Below are positions 1 to 8,364 of a stretch of DNA of 64,000 nt, in pieces. Position 1 is the stretch's first letter. The number at the start of each line of letters is the position of its first letter. Origin of the DNA: Mesonia sp. K7 (GTDB lineage: Bacteria; Bacteroidota; Bacteroidia; Flavobacteriales; Flavobacteriaceae); NCBI RefSeq assembly GCF_003233725.1, contig NZ_QKQV01000002.1:186001-250000 (forward strand), written 5' to 3'. A model generated the notes under the pieces. It ran no database searches, was not told where the DNA came from, and was given only the letters and a program-made list of their open reading frames with translations. Made by a program: the position numbers and the translations under genes.

Positions 1-360
1 GAACTCCCAGCTAAAATAGATTTACAGCTAAATGGTTTTTATATGGGACCCCGTAAAAATGCCCAAACAGAAAACGATGGAATCTTTTCAGCTAACTTAG
101 CGATGAGTAAAGAGATTGTCCCAAATGTGTTAACGGCTTCTTTTAATGTGAGTGATTTATTCAATTCTCGCGTAAGAGATTCATACACTCGACTTTCTAA
201 TGGGACGATAAGAGAAAGTGAATTTCAGTGGAGACAAAGACAATATACCTTATCGGTTATTTACAGGTTCAACCAACCCAACGATCGTAAAAAACAAAGA
301 GAAGGGCAAGAAGAGAATAATGGTTTTGGAAATGGCGACGAAAATGGTGGCGATTACTAA
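1..360 (+). CDS. TonB-dependent receptor, C-terminal part of the outer-membrane beta-barrel (5' end outside window)
   Basis: The open frame enters from the left edge, so only the last 119 residues are present. They alternate hydrophobic and polar residues as beta strands do. The part reading FNVSDLFNSR followed by a segment rich in R, Q and Y, ending in YTLSVIYRFNQ, is the usual final strand pair of Bacteroidetes TonB-dependent receptors of the outer-membrane beta-barrel family. After the last strand there is a hydrophilic tail rich in E, N, G and D. The role would be TonB-driven uptake across the outer membrane; the substrate cannot be told from this fragment. A hairpin terminator follows the stop. 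Confidence 0.75.
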   Translation, partial: ELPAKIDLQLNGFYMGPRKNAQTENDGIFSANLAMSKEIVPNVLTASFNVSDLFNSRVRDSYTRLSNGTIRESEFQWRQRQYTLSVIYRFNQPNDRKKQREGQEENNGFGNGDENGGDY

Positions 361-385
361 AATTATTGTGTGTTAGTGTTAGTTA

Positions 386-417
386 GAAAAAAAGGGAGCA
401 AATTGCTCCCTTTTTTA
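386..417 (+). terminator. Rho-independent terminator of the TonB receptor gene
   Basis: The arms gggagca (394-400) and tgctccc (404-410) form a GC-containing hairpin. It is preceded by an A-run and followed by six T residues, so it could work in both directions between this gene and the converging small gene at 439-618. Confidence 0.85.
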
Positions 418-438
418 TTTTAAATATGTTTTTTGAAC

Positions 439-618
439 TTATTTAGATAGTTCTTTTTTACGTTTTCTTTCTTCACGTTTTTCTTTAATCATTTCCATAA
501 TCGAGCCTCCAACCCAATACGGAACAATAAAAGTTAATAATAATATCATTAACCAAAAACCAATCGTGGCAATGCCTAAAAATGCTAAAAAACCTAAATA
601 CTGATCAAATTCGAACAT
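439..618 (-). CDS. Small single-span membrane protein, 59 aa
   Basis: A 59-codon frame starts MFEFDQYLGF and has one strongly hydrophobic stretch at about residues 8-38, including IGFWLMILLLTFIV. Its basic, charged tail, EKREERKRKKELSK, would be cytoplasmic. The case for a real gene rests on an almost ideal promoter just upstream (640-672), a leader of about 17 nt, and termination before the hairpin at 386-417. No family was recognised and the function is unknown. The size and layout resemble small accessory or stress membrane peptides. It does not look like the shadow of another gene, because no other credible frame covers this interval. Confidence 0.7.
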   Translation of the reverse strand: MFEFDQYLGFLAFLGIATIGFWLMILLLTFIVPYWVGGSIMEMIKEKREERKRKKELSK

Positions 619-639
619 GACTTTTTTATTTTATAGGGG

Positions 640-672
640 CAAAGATAGGATAAAGCATTGTTTTCTTCCAAA
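640..672 (-). promoter_or_regulatory. Bacteroidetes-type promoter for the 59-aa membrane protein
   Basis: On the minus strand TTTG (672-669) is followed after 21 bp by TATCTTTG (647-640), a full match to the TAnnTTTG -7 element. The start codon lies at 618. Confidence 0.7.
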
Positions 673-713
673 TGAATATGCGAATTTATTAACAATACTA
701 TCAACTTCGATTC

Positions 714-1136
714 TTAAACTTCTTCAGTATACTTTTTAAAGTTGTTTAAAATAGCTTGCCAACCATCACGTTGCATTTCTACCGAATTTACATTTTCAGC
801 ATCAAAAGTAGTAGTTATTTTGGTTTTATTTCCCTCTGGTTCAAAAAGCGTTGTCGCTTGTCTTCCATCAGGCATCGTATAACTTATGTTTTCTTGATTT
901 TTTACTTCATCATACGTGGCTTCAAAGTCGAAACCAAAACCCCCATCTTTGGCTTCCATACGCGCAAGGTACTTTCCTCCTGCTTGTAAATTGTTTTCTG
1001 CTTTTGGGCAGCACCAATCGTCTGTCGCAAAATTCCATTGGGTAATGTGCTTTGGTTCGTTCCAACGTTCCCAAACTTTGTCTACTGGGGAGTTTACTTC
1101 TGCAGAAATCGTTACTTTTTTATTTTGTGTTTTCAT
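714..1136 (-). CDS. SRPBCC/AHSA1-like domain protein
   Basis: The 140-residue protein has the single-domain layout of the SRPBCC (START-like) superfamily, AHSA1 branch. It opens VTISAEVNSPVDKVWERW, continues with a central sheet (FDFEATYDEV, ISYTMPDGRQATTLF) and ends with a long helix, the lid of the hydrophobic pocket. No signal peptide is seen, so it should be cytosolic. It is the last gene of a three-gene minus-strand run with the VOC protein (1157-2014) and another SRPBCC protein (2020-2460). Such sets often occur beside a regulator in Bacteroidetes. The ligand cannot be predicted. Confidence 0.85.
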   Translation of the reverse strand: MKTQNKKVTISAEVNSPVDKVWERWNEPKHITQWNFATDDWCCPKAENNLQAGGKYLARMEAKDGGFGFDFEATYDEVKNQENISYTMPDGRQATTLFEPEGNKTKITTTFDAENVNSVEMQRDGWQAILNNFKKYTEEV

Positions 1137-1156
1137 CTTTTGTGTTTTTTTGAGAG

Positions 1157-2014
1157 TTAGGAGTTATTTGCTTTTTCGATGTCTTCAATAATAATTTTAT
1201 TCATTTGCATCATCGCCTGCATTACCTTTTGAGCTTTTTCTTGATTTTCTTGGTTCATCAGTTCCACCAATCTTTTCGGGACAATTTGCCAACTCACACC
1301 GTATTTATCTTTTAGCCAACTGCATTTACTTTCTTCTCCTCCGTTTTCGGTAAGCAACTTCCAATAATAATCGGTTTCTTTTTGGTCGTTGGTCATCACG
1401 GTAATCGAAACACCTTCGTTAAAATCGAAATCATGCGCTGCAGAATTTTCCATAATCGCCATCGTAAAATCATTCAGCTGAAACTGAGCGTGAGCCACAT
1501 TTCCCTTAGGCTCATCACTTGCTTCTGGTTGCTCCATGATTCCTTCTACAGAAGAATTAGGGAAAACGGAAGTGTAAAACGCAATTGCCTCTTTTGCTTT
1601 CCCATTATTCTTATTCACAAACATCAAACTTGGCGTAAAATATTGGTCGGTATTACCTTTTTCACCCGTATATAATTGCCAATTCACACCAAATTTATCT
1701 TCTACCCAAGCATACTTTTCGCTAAAATGGTATTTGTCTAAAGGCATCAAGACTTCTCCTTCTTTTTCGAGCAGTTTATAAAGTCTTTCGGTTTCTTTTT
1801 CGTCTTTATTGGCAACTAAAAAAGAAAGACTGGCATTAGGTTTAAAAGGCGAACCTGCATCTAAAAGCATCAGTTTCTGACCGTCTAGCTCCAACATTTT
1901 TACCATGGGTGTATTTTTTACAACCTTGGTATTTTTAAAAACTTCGGAATACAGTTTTGCGGCTTCCTCTCCAGTTCCGTTCATCCAAACACAAGGATAG
2001 ATATCGTTATTCAT
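1157..2014 (-). CDS. Two-domain VOC/PhnB-like protein (3-demethylubiquinone methyltransferase-type fold)
   Basis: The chosen start gives 285 residues beginning MNNDIYPCVWMNG. Two similar halves, about 1-125 and 135-265, each carry the glyoxalase/VOC pattern: a start with C/F-x-W or P-S-L-M-F, then EEAAKLYSEVF or KEAIAFYTSVF, then the conserved KYGVSWQ or KFGVNWQ near the end. The family name is historical; no methyltransferase activity should be assumed. An in-frame start at 2065 would overlap the upstream gene by 46 nt, whereas 2014 leaves 5 nt, so 2014 is preferred. It is co-transcribed with the flanking SRPBCC genes. Confidence 0.85.
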   Translation of the reverse strand: MNNDIYPCVWMNGTGEEAAKLYSEVFKNTKVVKNTPMVKMLELDGQKLMLLDAGSPFKPNASLSFLVANKDEKETERLYKLLEKEGEVLMPLDKYHFSEKYAWVEDKFGVNWQLYTGEKGNTDQYFTPSLMFVNKNNGKAKEAIAFYTSVFPNSSVEGIMEQPEASDEPKGNVAHAQFQLNDFTMAIMENSAAHDFDFNEGVSITVMTNDQKETDYYWKLLTENGGEESKCSWLKDKYGVSWQIVPKRLVELMNQENQEKAQKVMQAMMQMNKIIIEDIEKANNS

Positions 2015-2019
2015 CTTAT

Positions 2020-2460
2020 TTATTTTTCTGAAATTTCTTTTAGTTTCTTTAATGCTTTCGGCCACATATCGGCAAACATTTCTTCGTATTCTTCGTTTAC
2101 ATCAGAAATTACTTTCAGTTCTGTTTCTTCTCCCGTTTGTGTTAAATAATAGTTTTCTCTTGCGCCAGCCCATGCTTTTACTTCTTCACTTTGCGTATCT
2201 TCTACCCCATCTTTGATTATTCCATAATGCTCAAAAGACATAACTTCTGGTTCTTTTTTTTCGGCTATTCTGGCTAGCATTCCAGAGTTGCTTTTACGAT
2301 CTATAAATTCGACTTTGCTTCCTTCTTTCCAATCGGTTTTGGCTATCGACCCTTCGCTAAATGCGGAAGTCCATTGCGGATAGGTTTCGTCACCCCAAAG
2401 TACTTCCCATACTTTTTCTTTTGGAGCTTTAATGCGTGTGGTAAATGTTTGCTTTTTCAT
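2020..2460 (-). CDS. SRPBCC domain protein
   Basis: The 146-residue protein begins MKKQTFTTRIKAPKEKVWEV, the first strand and helix of the SRPBCC fold. It continues with W-x-E-G-S-K-V-E-F, typical of polyketide-cyclase-like and AHSA1 proteins, and ends in an amphipathic helix. It is the first gene of the minus-strand operon 2460-714 and faces a divergent GlxA-type regulator. A weak -7 element, CAACTTTG on the minus strand (2488-2481), lies 20 nt upstream. Substrate unknown. Confidence 0.8.
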   Translation of the reverse strand: MKKQTFTTRIKAPKEKVWEVLWGDETYPQWTSAFSEGSIAKTDWKEGSKVEFIDRKSNSGMLARIAEKKEPEVMSFEHYGIIKDGVEDTQSEEVKAWAGARENYYLTQTGEETELKVISDVNEEYEEMFADMWPKALKKLKEISEK

Positions 2461-2585
2461 GATTTCTAAATTTTATATGACAAAGTTGTAATAAAAGACT
2501 TGAACTTATAATGTGTAAAAACGACTGCTTATCGGGTTGTTTGCGACAAAAAAATAATTTATCTTTATTTTCTTTTATAAAAACA

Positions 2586-3560
2586 ATGGTGACAGTTACA
2601 ATTCTCACGCCTAAATATGCTGTAATTCAAGGAATTGCAAGTGCACAATATTTATTTAAAACTATCAATTCTTTCTTAGAATCAGAAGGTCAACCAGCTA
2701 AGTTTAACATAAATTTAATGGGTGAAGAAACGATTGTTCCCGTGCAAGAAGGCTCTTTTCAGGTAAAGACTGATGTTTTATTAAGTGAGCCGCCCAAAAC
2801 CGATTTGCTAATCATTCCTCCTATTTACGGGAATATGGAAGACAACCTACAACTTAACAAAAACTTCATTCCCTACATACAAAAAGCATATAAAGAGGGA
2901 GCAAAAATAGCTTCGCTTTGTACCGGTGTTTTCCTTCTGGCCGAAACAGGTTTACTCGATCAAAAAAAATGTTCTACCCATTGGGCGTTTTATAACCTTT
3001 TTAAAGAAAGGTATCCTCATATAAATATTGTTGACGGTGGAATTATTACGGTAGATAATGGCATTTATTCGAGTGGCGGAGCAAATTCTATATGGAATTT
3101 ATTACTCTATTTAGCGGAAAAATATACCAATAGGGAAATGGCTATTCGAGCTTCCAAATATTTTGCCATAGATATACACCGAAACAATCAAGCGACATTC
3201 ACCATTTTTGAAGGTCAAAAAAACCATCAGGATGAAGAAGTAAAAAAACTACAGACTTTTGTCGAAAAAAATTATAACGCAAAACTTTCTGTCGATGAAC
3301 TTTCAGAAATGGTTGCGATGAGCAGAAGGAATATCGAACGACGTTTTAAAAAAGCAACACACAATACGCTTGCGCAATATATACAACGTGTAAAAGTAGA
3401 AGCCGCCAAAAAACTAATTGAAAGTACACGAAAAAATATAGGTGAAGTCATGCTCGAGGTTGGTTATAATGATGAAAAATCTTTTCGAAATATTTTTAAG
3501 AAATATGTTGGAGTCACTCCTATCGATTACAAAAATAAATTTGTAGCTCTATATGCTTAA
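2586..3560 (+). CDS. GlxA-family transcriptional regulator (DJ-1/PfpI domain plus AraC-type HTH)
   Basis: The 324-residue protein has an N-terminal DJ-1/PfpI-like domain (about 1-190) with the nucleophile-elbow region SLCTGVFLLAETGLLD, and a C-terminal AraC-type double helix-turn-helix (about 225-322) with MSRRNIERRFKKAT and the second-helix signature GYNDEKSFRNIFKKYVGVTP. Such proteins bind DNA and use the DJ-1 part for sensing. The start at 2586 gives the natural first strand VTVTILTPKYA; an upstream in-frame ATG at 2511 would add 25 residues of low-complexity sequence. It is divergent from the SRPBCC/VOC operon and is its likely regulator. A possible promoter is TTTG (2540) with TATCTTTA (2560-2567), spaced only 16 bp. 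Confidence 0.85.
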   Translation: MVTVTILTPKYAVIQGIASAQYLFKTINSFLESEGQPAKFNINLMGEETIVPVQEGSFQVKTDVLLSEPPKTDLLIIPPIYGNMEDNLQLNKNFIPYIQKAYKEGAKIASLCTGVFLLAETGLLDQKKCSTHWAFYNLFKERYPHINIVDGGIITVDNGIYSSGGANSIWNLLLYLAEKYTNREMAIRASKYFAIDIHRNNQATFTIFEGQKNHQDEEVKKLQTFVEKNYNAKLSVDELSEMVAMSRRNIERRFKKATHNTLAQYIQRVKVEAAKKLIESTRKNIGEVMLEVGYNDEKSFRNIFKKYVGVTPIDYKNKFVALYA

Positions 3561-3579
3561 GATTTAGCCGTAAAAATCT

Positions 3580-3587
3580 TATTTTTG
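3580..3587 (+). promoter_or_regulatory. -7 element of fumC promoter
   Basis: TATTTTTG matches TAnnTTTG exactly and lies 27 nt before the fumC start. No clear TTG is present 17-23 bp upstream, so only the -7 box is supported. Confidence 0.5.
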
Positions 3588-3614
3588 AAATCCTAAAAAC
3601 AAAACACTCAAATC

Positions 3615-5012
3615 ATGTCATATCGTATAGAAAAAGATACTATGGGCGAAGTAAAAGTGCCTGCCGATAAATTATGGGGAGCACAAACCGAACGTTCTCG
3701 TAACAACTTCAAAATTGGCCCAGAAGCTTCGATGCCTCTCGAGATTATTTACGGATTTGCATACCTTAAAAAAGCAGCGGCTTATACCAATGCAGATGCA
3801 GGTATTTTAGCTCCAGAAAAGAGGGAGTTGATTGCTGACGTTTGTAACGAAATTTTGGAAGGTAAACACAACGATCAGTTTCCGTTAGTGATATGGCAAA
3901 CAGGTTCGGGTACGCAAAGCAATATGAATGTAAACGAAGTTATTGCCAATCGTGCTCATCAATTAGCTGGAAAAACCATTGGCGAAGGTGAAAAAACACT
4001 TCAGCCCAATGACGATGTCAACAAGTCGCAATCGTCTAACGATACTTTCCCGACAGGAATGCACATTGCTGCTTATATCAAAATTATAAAAGTGACCCTT
4101 CCGGGAATCAAACGTTTACGGGATACTTTAGATAGAAAAGCCAAAGATTTTGCAAAAGTGGTCAAAATTGGTCGTACACACTTTATGGATGCGACACCAC
4201 TTACTTTGGGACAAGAATTTAGCGGTTATGTTTCGCAACTTGACCACGGTATTAAAGCCTTAGAAAATACCTTACCGCATTTGGCAGAACTTGCTCTTGG
4301 CGGAACCGCTGTAGGAACAGGTTTAAATACACCTGAAGGCTATGCAGAGAATGTAGCGAAATACATTGCCGAGTTTACTGGTTTGCCTTTCACTTCTGCG
4401 GAAAATAAATTTGAAGCACTTGCTGCACACGACGCTTTTGTCGAAACTCACGGTGCTTTAAAACAAATTGCTGTTTCTTTAAATAAAATTGCAAATGATA
4501 TCCGTATGTTGGCTTCTGGACCTCGTAGCGGAATCGGTGAAATTATCATTCCGGCAAACGAACCTGGTTCTTCAATTATGCCCGGAAAAGTAAATCCAAC
4601 TCAATGTGAAGCCTTAACTATGGTTTGTGCCCAAGTCATGGGGAACGATGTAGCCATCGGTGTCGGCGGCATGCAAGGTCATTTTGAGTTAAACGTTTTT
4701 AAACCTGTGATGGCAGCCAATTTACTACAAAGTGCCCAACTTATCGGTGATGCTTGTGTCTCTTTTGATATGCATTGTGCAGCAGGTATCGAACCCAATC
4801 AAGAACGTATCGACGAATTAGTAAGCAAAAGTTTAATGTTGGTTACCGCTTTAAATACCAAAATTGGTTACTACAAAGCCGCAGAAATTGCCAATGCAGC
4901 CCACAAAAACGGGACTACTTTAAAAGAAGAAGCCGTAAAATTAGGTCATACCACTGCCGAAGAATTTGACGAATGGGTAAAACCTGAAGATATGGTTGGC
5001 GGATTAAAATAA
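3615..5012 (+). CDS. fumC: Class II fumarate hydratase
   Basis: The 465-residue protein has the full length of iron-independent fumarases, which interconvert fumarate and L-malate in the TCA cycle as cytosolic tetramers. Visible family marks are the start [20 protein letters not shown], the substrate-binding segment [13 protein letters not shown], the active-site His region [18 protein letters not shown], and the fumarase/aspartase signature [11 protein letters not shown]. It is a single gene between its own promoter and a strong terminator. Aspartase is less likely given the overall fit to FumC. Confidence 0.97.
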   Translation: MSYRIEKDTMGEVKVPADKLWGAQTERSRNNFKIGPEASMPLEIIYGFAYLKKAAAYTNADAGILAPEKRELIADVCNEILEGKHNDQFPLVIWQTGSGTQSNMNVNEVIANRAHQLAGKTIGEGEKTLQPNDDVNKSQSSNDTFPTGMHIAAYIKIIKVTLPGIKRLRDTLDRKAKDFAKVVKIGRTHFMDATPLTLGQEFSGYVSQLDHGIKALENTLPHLAELALGGTAVGTGLNTPEGYAENVAKYIAEFTGLPFTSAENKFEALAAHDAFVETHGALKQIAVSLNKIANDIRMLASGPRSGIGEIIIPANEPGSSIMPGKVNPTQCEALTMVCAQVMGNDVAIGVGGMQGHFELNVFKPVMAANLLQSAQLIGDACVSFDMHCAAGIEPNQERIDELVSKSLMLVTALNTKIGYYKAAEIANAAHKNGTTLKEEAVKLGHTTAEEFDEWVKPEDMVGGLK

Positions 5013-5021
5013 AAGAACTTC

Positions 5022-5052
5022 AAAAGCCACTTTTGTAAGTGGCTTTTTTATT
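5022..5052 (+). terminator. Rho-independent terminator after fumC
   Basis: An 11-bp perfect stem pairs aaaagccactt (5022-5032) with aagtggctttt (5037-5047), with loop ttgt, and is followed by a T-rich tract. Confidence 0.9.
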
Positions 5053-5060
5053 ATTGACTT

Positions 5061-5684
5061 ATGGAAGTTTTCAACAGAAAAAAGCATTGGGAAAACATTT
5101 ACGAAACTAAAAGTCTTAACGAAGTAAGTTGGTACCAACCTACTCCACAAACATCTTTAGATTTCATTTTAGAAAGTAAACCTCCTAAAACCACTAAAAT
5201 CATTGATGTTGGTGCCGGTGATAGTTTTCTCGTCGACCATTTACTAGAATTGGGTTTTACAAATATTACCGTGCTCGATATTTCCAAAACTGCGATCGAA
5301 AGAGCTCAAAAACGTTTAGGGGCAAAAGCTAAGCAAGTCAATTGGGTGGTGAGTGATATTACAGCGTTCAACCCTAAAGAAACTTTTGATATTTGGCACG
5401 ACCGAGCGGCTTTTCATTTTTTGACAGAAGAAAGTGACATCAACACATACGTGGAATTAGTCCGCAATGCTATTTCCCCGAAAGGGAAACTCATCTTAGG
5501 AACATTTTCTACCGATGGACCAACAAAATGCAGCGGAATACCTATCAAACAATATTCAGAAAAATCGATGACTTTACTTTTTGAAACTATTTTTGCAAAA
5601 GAGCAATGTAAAATCAATAATCACTCTACTCCTTTTGGCACTACACAAAATTTTATTTTTTGTAGTTTTAAGAAAAAGCTATGA
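5061..5684 (+). CDS. Class I SAM-dependent methyltransferase
   Basis: The 207-residue protein shows the Rossmann-like SAM-binding motifs in order: motif I IIDVGAGDSFLVDHLLELG (about 44-62), the acidic motif after strand 2 (NITVLDIS), motif III (VVSDITAF), and DIWHDRAAFHFL around residue 115. The N-terminus HWENIYETKSLNEVSWYQP is characteristic of a group of small bacterial methyltransferases annotated as trans-aconitate or TehB-like. The methyl acceptor is unknown. Its 3' end overlaps the converging acetyltransferase gene by 6 nt. Confidence 0.85.
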   Translation: MEVFNRKKHWENIYETKSLNEVSWYQPTPQTSLDFILESKPPKTTKIIDVGAGDSFLVDHLLELGFTNITVLDISKTAIERAQKRLGAKAKQVNWVVSDITAFNPKETFDIWHDRAAFHFLTEESDINTYVELVRNAISPKGKLILGTFSTDGPTKCSGIPIKQYSEKSMTLLFETIFAKEQCKINNHSTPFGTTQNFIFCSFKKKL

Positions 5685-6146
5685 TTCTTTTTGATATACC
5701 ATCACATATTTATCAAAACCTCCACCAAAACCATTTTCTACAAATTTGTAAGTAGTAAACCCAAACTTCTCAAAAAACTTATTGGTGTTTTGTGTAGTGC
5801 GAAGAACCTTTTGGTAATCGGGAAAATTTTCTTTTAAAAACTGAATTCTAAATTTACTCAAGGCTTTACCGTAACCTTTTTTGTGTTCATCCTGATGAAT
5901 CATTCCCCAAGCAAAGCCTACCTCTTTGTCGAATTCTGCTCGCTCAAAATCAGTATCGGAAATATAAATTCCGCCACAACCAACAATTTTATCACCTTCT
6001 GTCACTAACCAATATGGAAACTTATTTTCTTTCAGAAAGTTTTCAAATTCAAAGCGCTCATGTTCATTAAAATAAGAAGGACAGTTAGAATCAAAAATTT
6101 CTAAGCATTTTGGTAAATCTTCTGAAGTGTAAAGTATTATTTGCAT
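5679..6146 (-). CDS. GNAT family N-acetyltransferase
   Basis: The 155-residue single-domain protein has the GNAT fold order: N-terminal strand and helix with D-L-P-K-C-L-E-I, then IVGCGGIYISD (strand 4), then the acetyl-CoA pyrophosphate-binding loop EHKKGYGKALSKF (consensus Q/RxxGxG/A), then a late N-x-K-FFEKFGFTTYKF helix. It transfers an acetyl group from acetyl-CoA to an amine that cannot be predicted. It converges with the methyltransferase gene. Confidence 0.88.
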   Translation of the reverse strand: MQIILYTSEDLPKCLEIFDSNCPSYFNEHERFEFENFLKENKFPYWLVTEGDKIVGCGGIYISDTDFERAEFDKEVGFAWGMIHQDEHKKGYGKALSKFRIQFLKENFPDYQKVLRTTQNTNKFFEKFGFTTYKFVENGFGGGFDKYVMVYQKES

Positions 6147-6214
6147 TACACTAATGTAAACTATTTTTTAACAAGTCTTTTAGTTATGCACCTAAGTTTT
6201 TGTTAATCATTTTT

Positions 6215-6242
6215 TTTGACCATCAATACGTTTCTATATTTA
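6215..6242 (+). promoter_or_regulatory. Promoter of the small lipoprotein gene
   Basis: TTTG (6215-6218) and TATATTTA (6235-6242) are separated by 16 bp, one short of the usual range; the last base of the -7 box deviates from consensus. The start codon is at 6272. Confidence 0.45.
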
Positions 6243-6271
6243 TCTCATTAACATAAAAACAAAAAATAGTT

Positions 6272-6652
6272 ATGAAAAATTTATTGAAATTAACGGCAGT
6301 ATTTGCCTTGACCATTTTTGCTTTTACCTCTTGCAGCAAAGATGACAACCCAGTAGATAACGATTTGTTTGTAGGAACTTATGACGGTTCTTTAAGCTAT
6401 GACTCTGGTGACGGAACGACTGTAAACACCAATGATGGTAGAGTTACAGTAACCAAAGTTGGTGATAACTATCGTTTTAGTTTTTCAGATGGAATTCCGG
6501 ATATTACAGGTGTGAAATTTGAAGAAGAAAACAGTGAATACCACATTAATGTTGGTGGTGACGAAAGCAGCTATATTAGAATCAACGCAAGTGAGTTGAT
6601 TATTTTATATAGCGAAGGAAGCGAAAACTGGGGTGCAAATTGCACAAGATAG
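6272..6652 (+). CDS. Small lipoprotein of unknown function
   Basis: The 126-residue protein begins with a lipoprotein signal peptide, MKNLLKLTAVFALTIFAFTSC, lipobox FTSC with the acylated Cys at 21. Then follow SKDDNPVDN, the acidic stretch typical of surface-exposed Flavobacteriaceae lipoproteins, and a beta-rich domain with GTYDGSLSY and repeated glycine turns, like small lipocalin or immunoglobulin-like domains. No catalytic motif is seen. It is monocistronic with its own promoter and terminator. Confidence 0.8.
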   Translation: MKNLLKLTAVFALTIFAFTSCSKDDNPVDNDLFVGTYDGSLSYDSGDGTTVNTNDGRVTVTKVGDNYRFSFSDGIPDITGVKFEEENSEYHINVGGDESSYIRINASELIILYSEGSENWGANCTR

Positions 6653-6674
6653 TTTTTTCTAAAACACAAAATCA

Positions 6675-6706
6675 AAAAAACCTCTCACACGTGAGAGGTT
6701 TTTTTG
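6675..6706 (+). terminator. Bidirectional Rho-independent terminator
   Basis: The stem cctctcac/gtgagagg (6681-6698) is flanked by seven A on the left and seven T on the right, so it can end both the lipoprotein gene and the converging FKBP gene. Confidence 0.9.
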
Positions 6707-6723
6707 TATGTATGATATAAAAT

Positions 6724-7152
6724 TTAGTTCACCTCCATCAGTTCGATATCAAATTCTAAATCTTGACCTGCTAATGGGTGGTTGGCATCCAAAACAACTT
6801 CGTCTTCCTTAATTTCTGAAATCACCAACATTTGTCTTTGTCCGTCGGGTTGTGAAGCCTCTAATTGCATTCCTACTTTTGGCTCTAAGCCTTCGGGTAA
6901 TTTAGATTTATTTACGGTGACGAAAGCATCGTCTCTTTTTGGCCCATAAGCTTCATCCATAGGAATTCTGATGTTTTTGGAATCTCCAATGTTCATTCCT
7001 TCTACAGCTCTATCAAAACCCTTAATCATTTGACCCGCACCTACGGTGAACTCTAATGGCTCGCGGTCACGTGAAGAATCAAAAATCGTATGGTTTGTCA
7101 ATCTCCCTGTGTAATGTACTTTTACTTTACTTCCTTTTTCTGCTTTTGACAT
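6724..7152 (-). CDS. FKBP-type peptidyl-prolyl isomerase, SlyD/SlpA-like
   Basis: From the start at 7152 the protein has 142 residues, MSKAEKGSKVKVHYTGRL. The FKBP core shows HYTGRL, FDSSRDREPLEFTVGAGQMIKGFD and the IF (insert-in-flap) region, followed by DANHPLAGQDLEFDIELMEV, diagnostic for SlyD-like isomerases. It speeds proline isomerisation and acts as a chaperone in the cytoplasm. The upstream in-frame start at 7215 would add 21 residues, including FYLLNLIFLANN, not found in the family, so it is rejected. No His-rich metal tail as in E. coli SlyD is present. Confidence 0.92.
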   Translation of the reverse strand: MSKAEKGSKVKVHYTGRLTNHTIFDSSRDREPLEFTVGAGQMIKGFDRAVEGMNIGDSKNIRIPMDEAYGPKRDDAFVTVNKSKLPEGLEPKVGMQLEASQPDGQRQMLVISEIKEDEVVLDANHPLAGQDLEFDIELMEVN

Positions 7153-7268
7153 GTCTTTTAATTTAAAAATATTAATATTGTTTGCGAGGAATATAAGGTT
7201 TAGTAGATAAAACACCTAATAAAAGCTTGACTTTATTAAAATTTTACCTTTAAAACAGGAAGTTTATA

Positions 7269-7706
7269 TTAGCCGCGTTCATTTTCCATATAATCTAGAT
7301 AATCTTTCGCCAATCCTTCTTTCTCTTTTTCATTATATACCTTTCCTGCCAACTGAAAAAATGTATGTTCTTCATCATCGAGATGATGTTCAACTTTCTC
7401 CGAAAGCTGTTTAGCATAAGTTAGCCAAGCTGGCGTTGTGGGGTCTGCTTCTTCAATCTTTTCTATTAGCTCATCCATTTCATGATGCTCGGCGATACCG
7501 TGTCTTGCATGTTCTTGCATCATATCATTGTGAATAAGAGGCGCATAAAAAAAGCGTTCTTCTGCATCGGCATGGATAACCAACTCTTGTTTTAACGCTT
7601 TCCAAAGTTTTGTTCTTTCTTCAGTATCACCAGAAGTATTACATACTTTTTTTAATAAGTCACGTTGAATGTCATGGTCTTTTCGGATAGCTTCAAATAT
7701 ATTCAT
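7269..7706 (-). CDS. Hemerythrin domain-containing protein
   Basis: The 145-residue all-helical protein has the hemerythrin-like metal pattern: KDHDIQRDLL in helix 1 (H11), VIHADAEERFFYAPL in helix 2 (H and E ligands), HHEMDELIEKIEE in helix 3, and KVEHHLDDEEHTFF in helix 4. This arrangement binds a di-iron centre and can sense or carry O2 or NO or protect iron-sulfur repair. It is a single cytosolic domain, with its own promoter at 7748-7775. Confidence 0.9.
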   Translation of the reverse strand: MNIFEAIRKDHDIQRDLLKKVCNTSGDTEERTKLWKALKQELVIHADAEERFFYAPLIHNDMMQEHARHGIAEHHEMDELIEKIEEADPTTPAWLTYAKQLSEKVEHHLDDEEHTFFQLAGKVYNEKEKEGLAKDYLDYMENERG

Positions 7707-7747
7707 CTTAATTTTTTTGTTTTAAAATTATCAAACATCTTACACAA

Positions 7748-7775
7748 AAAAGATAATTTGAGATATTCTTAACAA
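7748..7775 (-). promoter_or_regulatory. Promoter of the hemerythrin gene
   Basis: On the minus strand TTG (7775-7773) precedes TATCTTTT (7755-7748) by 17 bp; only the last base of the -7 box differs from TAnnTTTG. Confidence 0.45.
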
Positions 7776-7823
7776 CTCTTTGCACTCAAAATAATTAATT
7801 TAAACTCGTTTAAAATTAAAAAC

Positions 7824-8279
7824 ATGGGATTTTACCAATTGTATAAAACACAACAGTTCAACCAATCTTTAGATGAGGTGTGGGATTTTATTTCAAACCC
7901 TGCAAACCTTAATAAGATCACACCTACTGACATGAATTTTGATATTCTCTCAAAGAATTTACCTAAAAAGATGTACCAAGGATTAATCATTAAATATAAA
8001 GTAACTCCACTTTTGGGTATCAAAACCAATTGGGTAACCGAAATAACCCACTTAGAAGAAAAAAAGTTTTTTGTAGATGAGCAGCGTGTTGGACCCTATA
8101 AAATTTGGCATCACCAGCATCATTTAGAGGCTAATCGTCAAGGGGTTATAATGACAGACATTGTAAGCTATCAACCTCCTTTGGGTGTTATTGGAAACTT
8201 GATGAATCACCTCATCATTAAGAAGAAATTAGATGCCATTTTTGATTTTCGCCAGAAAGCATTAGAGGAAATATTTTAA
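7824..8279 (+). CDS. SRPBCC family protein (ligand-binding, cell-division-inhibitor-like)
   Basis: The 151-residue protein opens FYQLYKTQQFNQSLDEVWDF, then SNPANLNKITP, the typical start of SRPBCC proteins related to SulA-neighbour and YfcH-type N-terminal domains. Later strands carry WVTEITHLEEKKFFVDEQ and GPYKIWHHQHHLE, with the conserved D-I-V-S-Y before a C-terminal helix. It is cytosolic with unknown ligand. It is divergent from hemerythrin and precedes the cold-shock gene by 85 nt. Confidence 0.85.
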   Translation: MGFYQLYKTQQFNQSLDEVWDFISNPANLNKITPTDMNFDILSKNLPKKMYQGLIIKYKVTPLLGIKTNWVTEITHLEEKKFFVDEQRVGPYKIWHHQHHLEANRQGVIMTDIVSYQPPLGVIGNLMNHLIIKKKLDAIFDFRQKALEEIF

Positions 8280-8364
8280 CCTTACAAAAAGATAATGTAT
8301 TAAAAATGTATTTATTATAATAATAAAATGTATTTTTATCCCATTATAAATTAAATTACACAAA

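Noticed and set aside
2511-2585. Longer start for the GlxA-like regulator
   Set aside because: The extra 25 residues are rich in Cys, Ser and Lys without family match, and would cover the promoter region.
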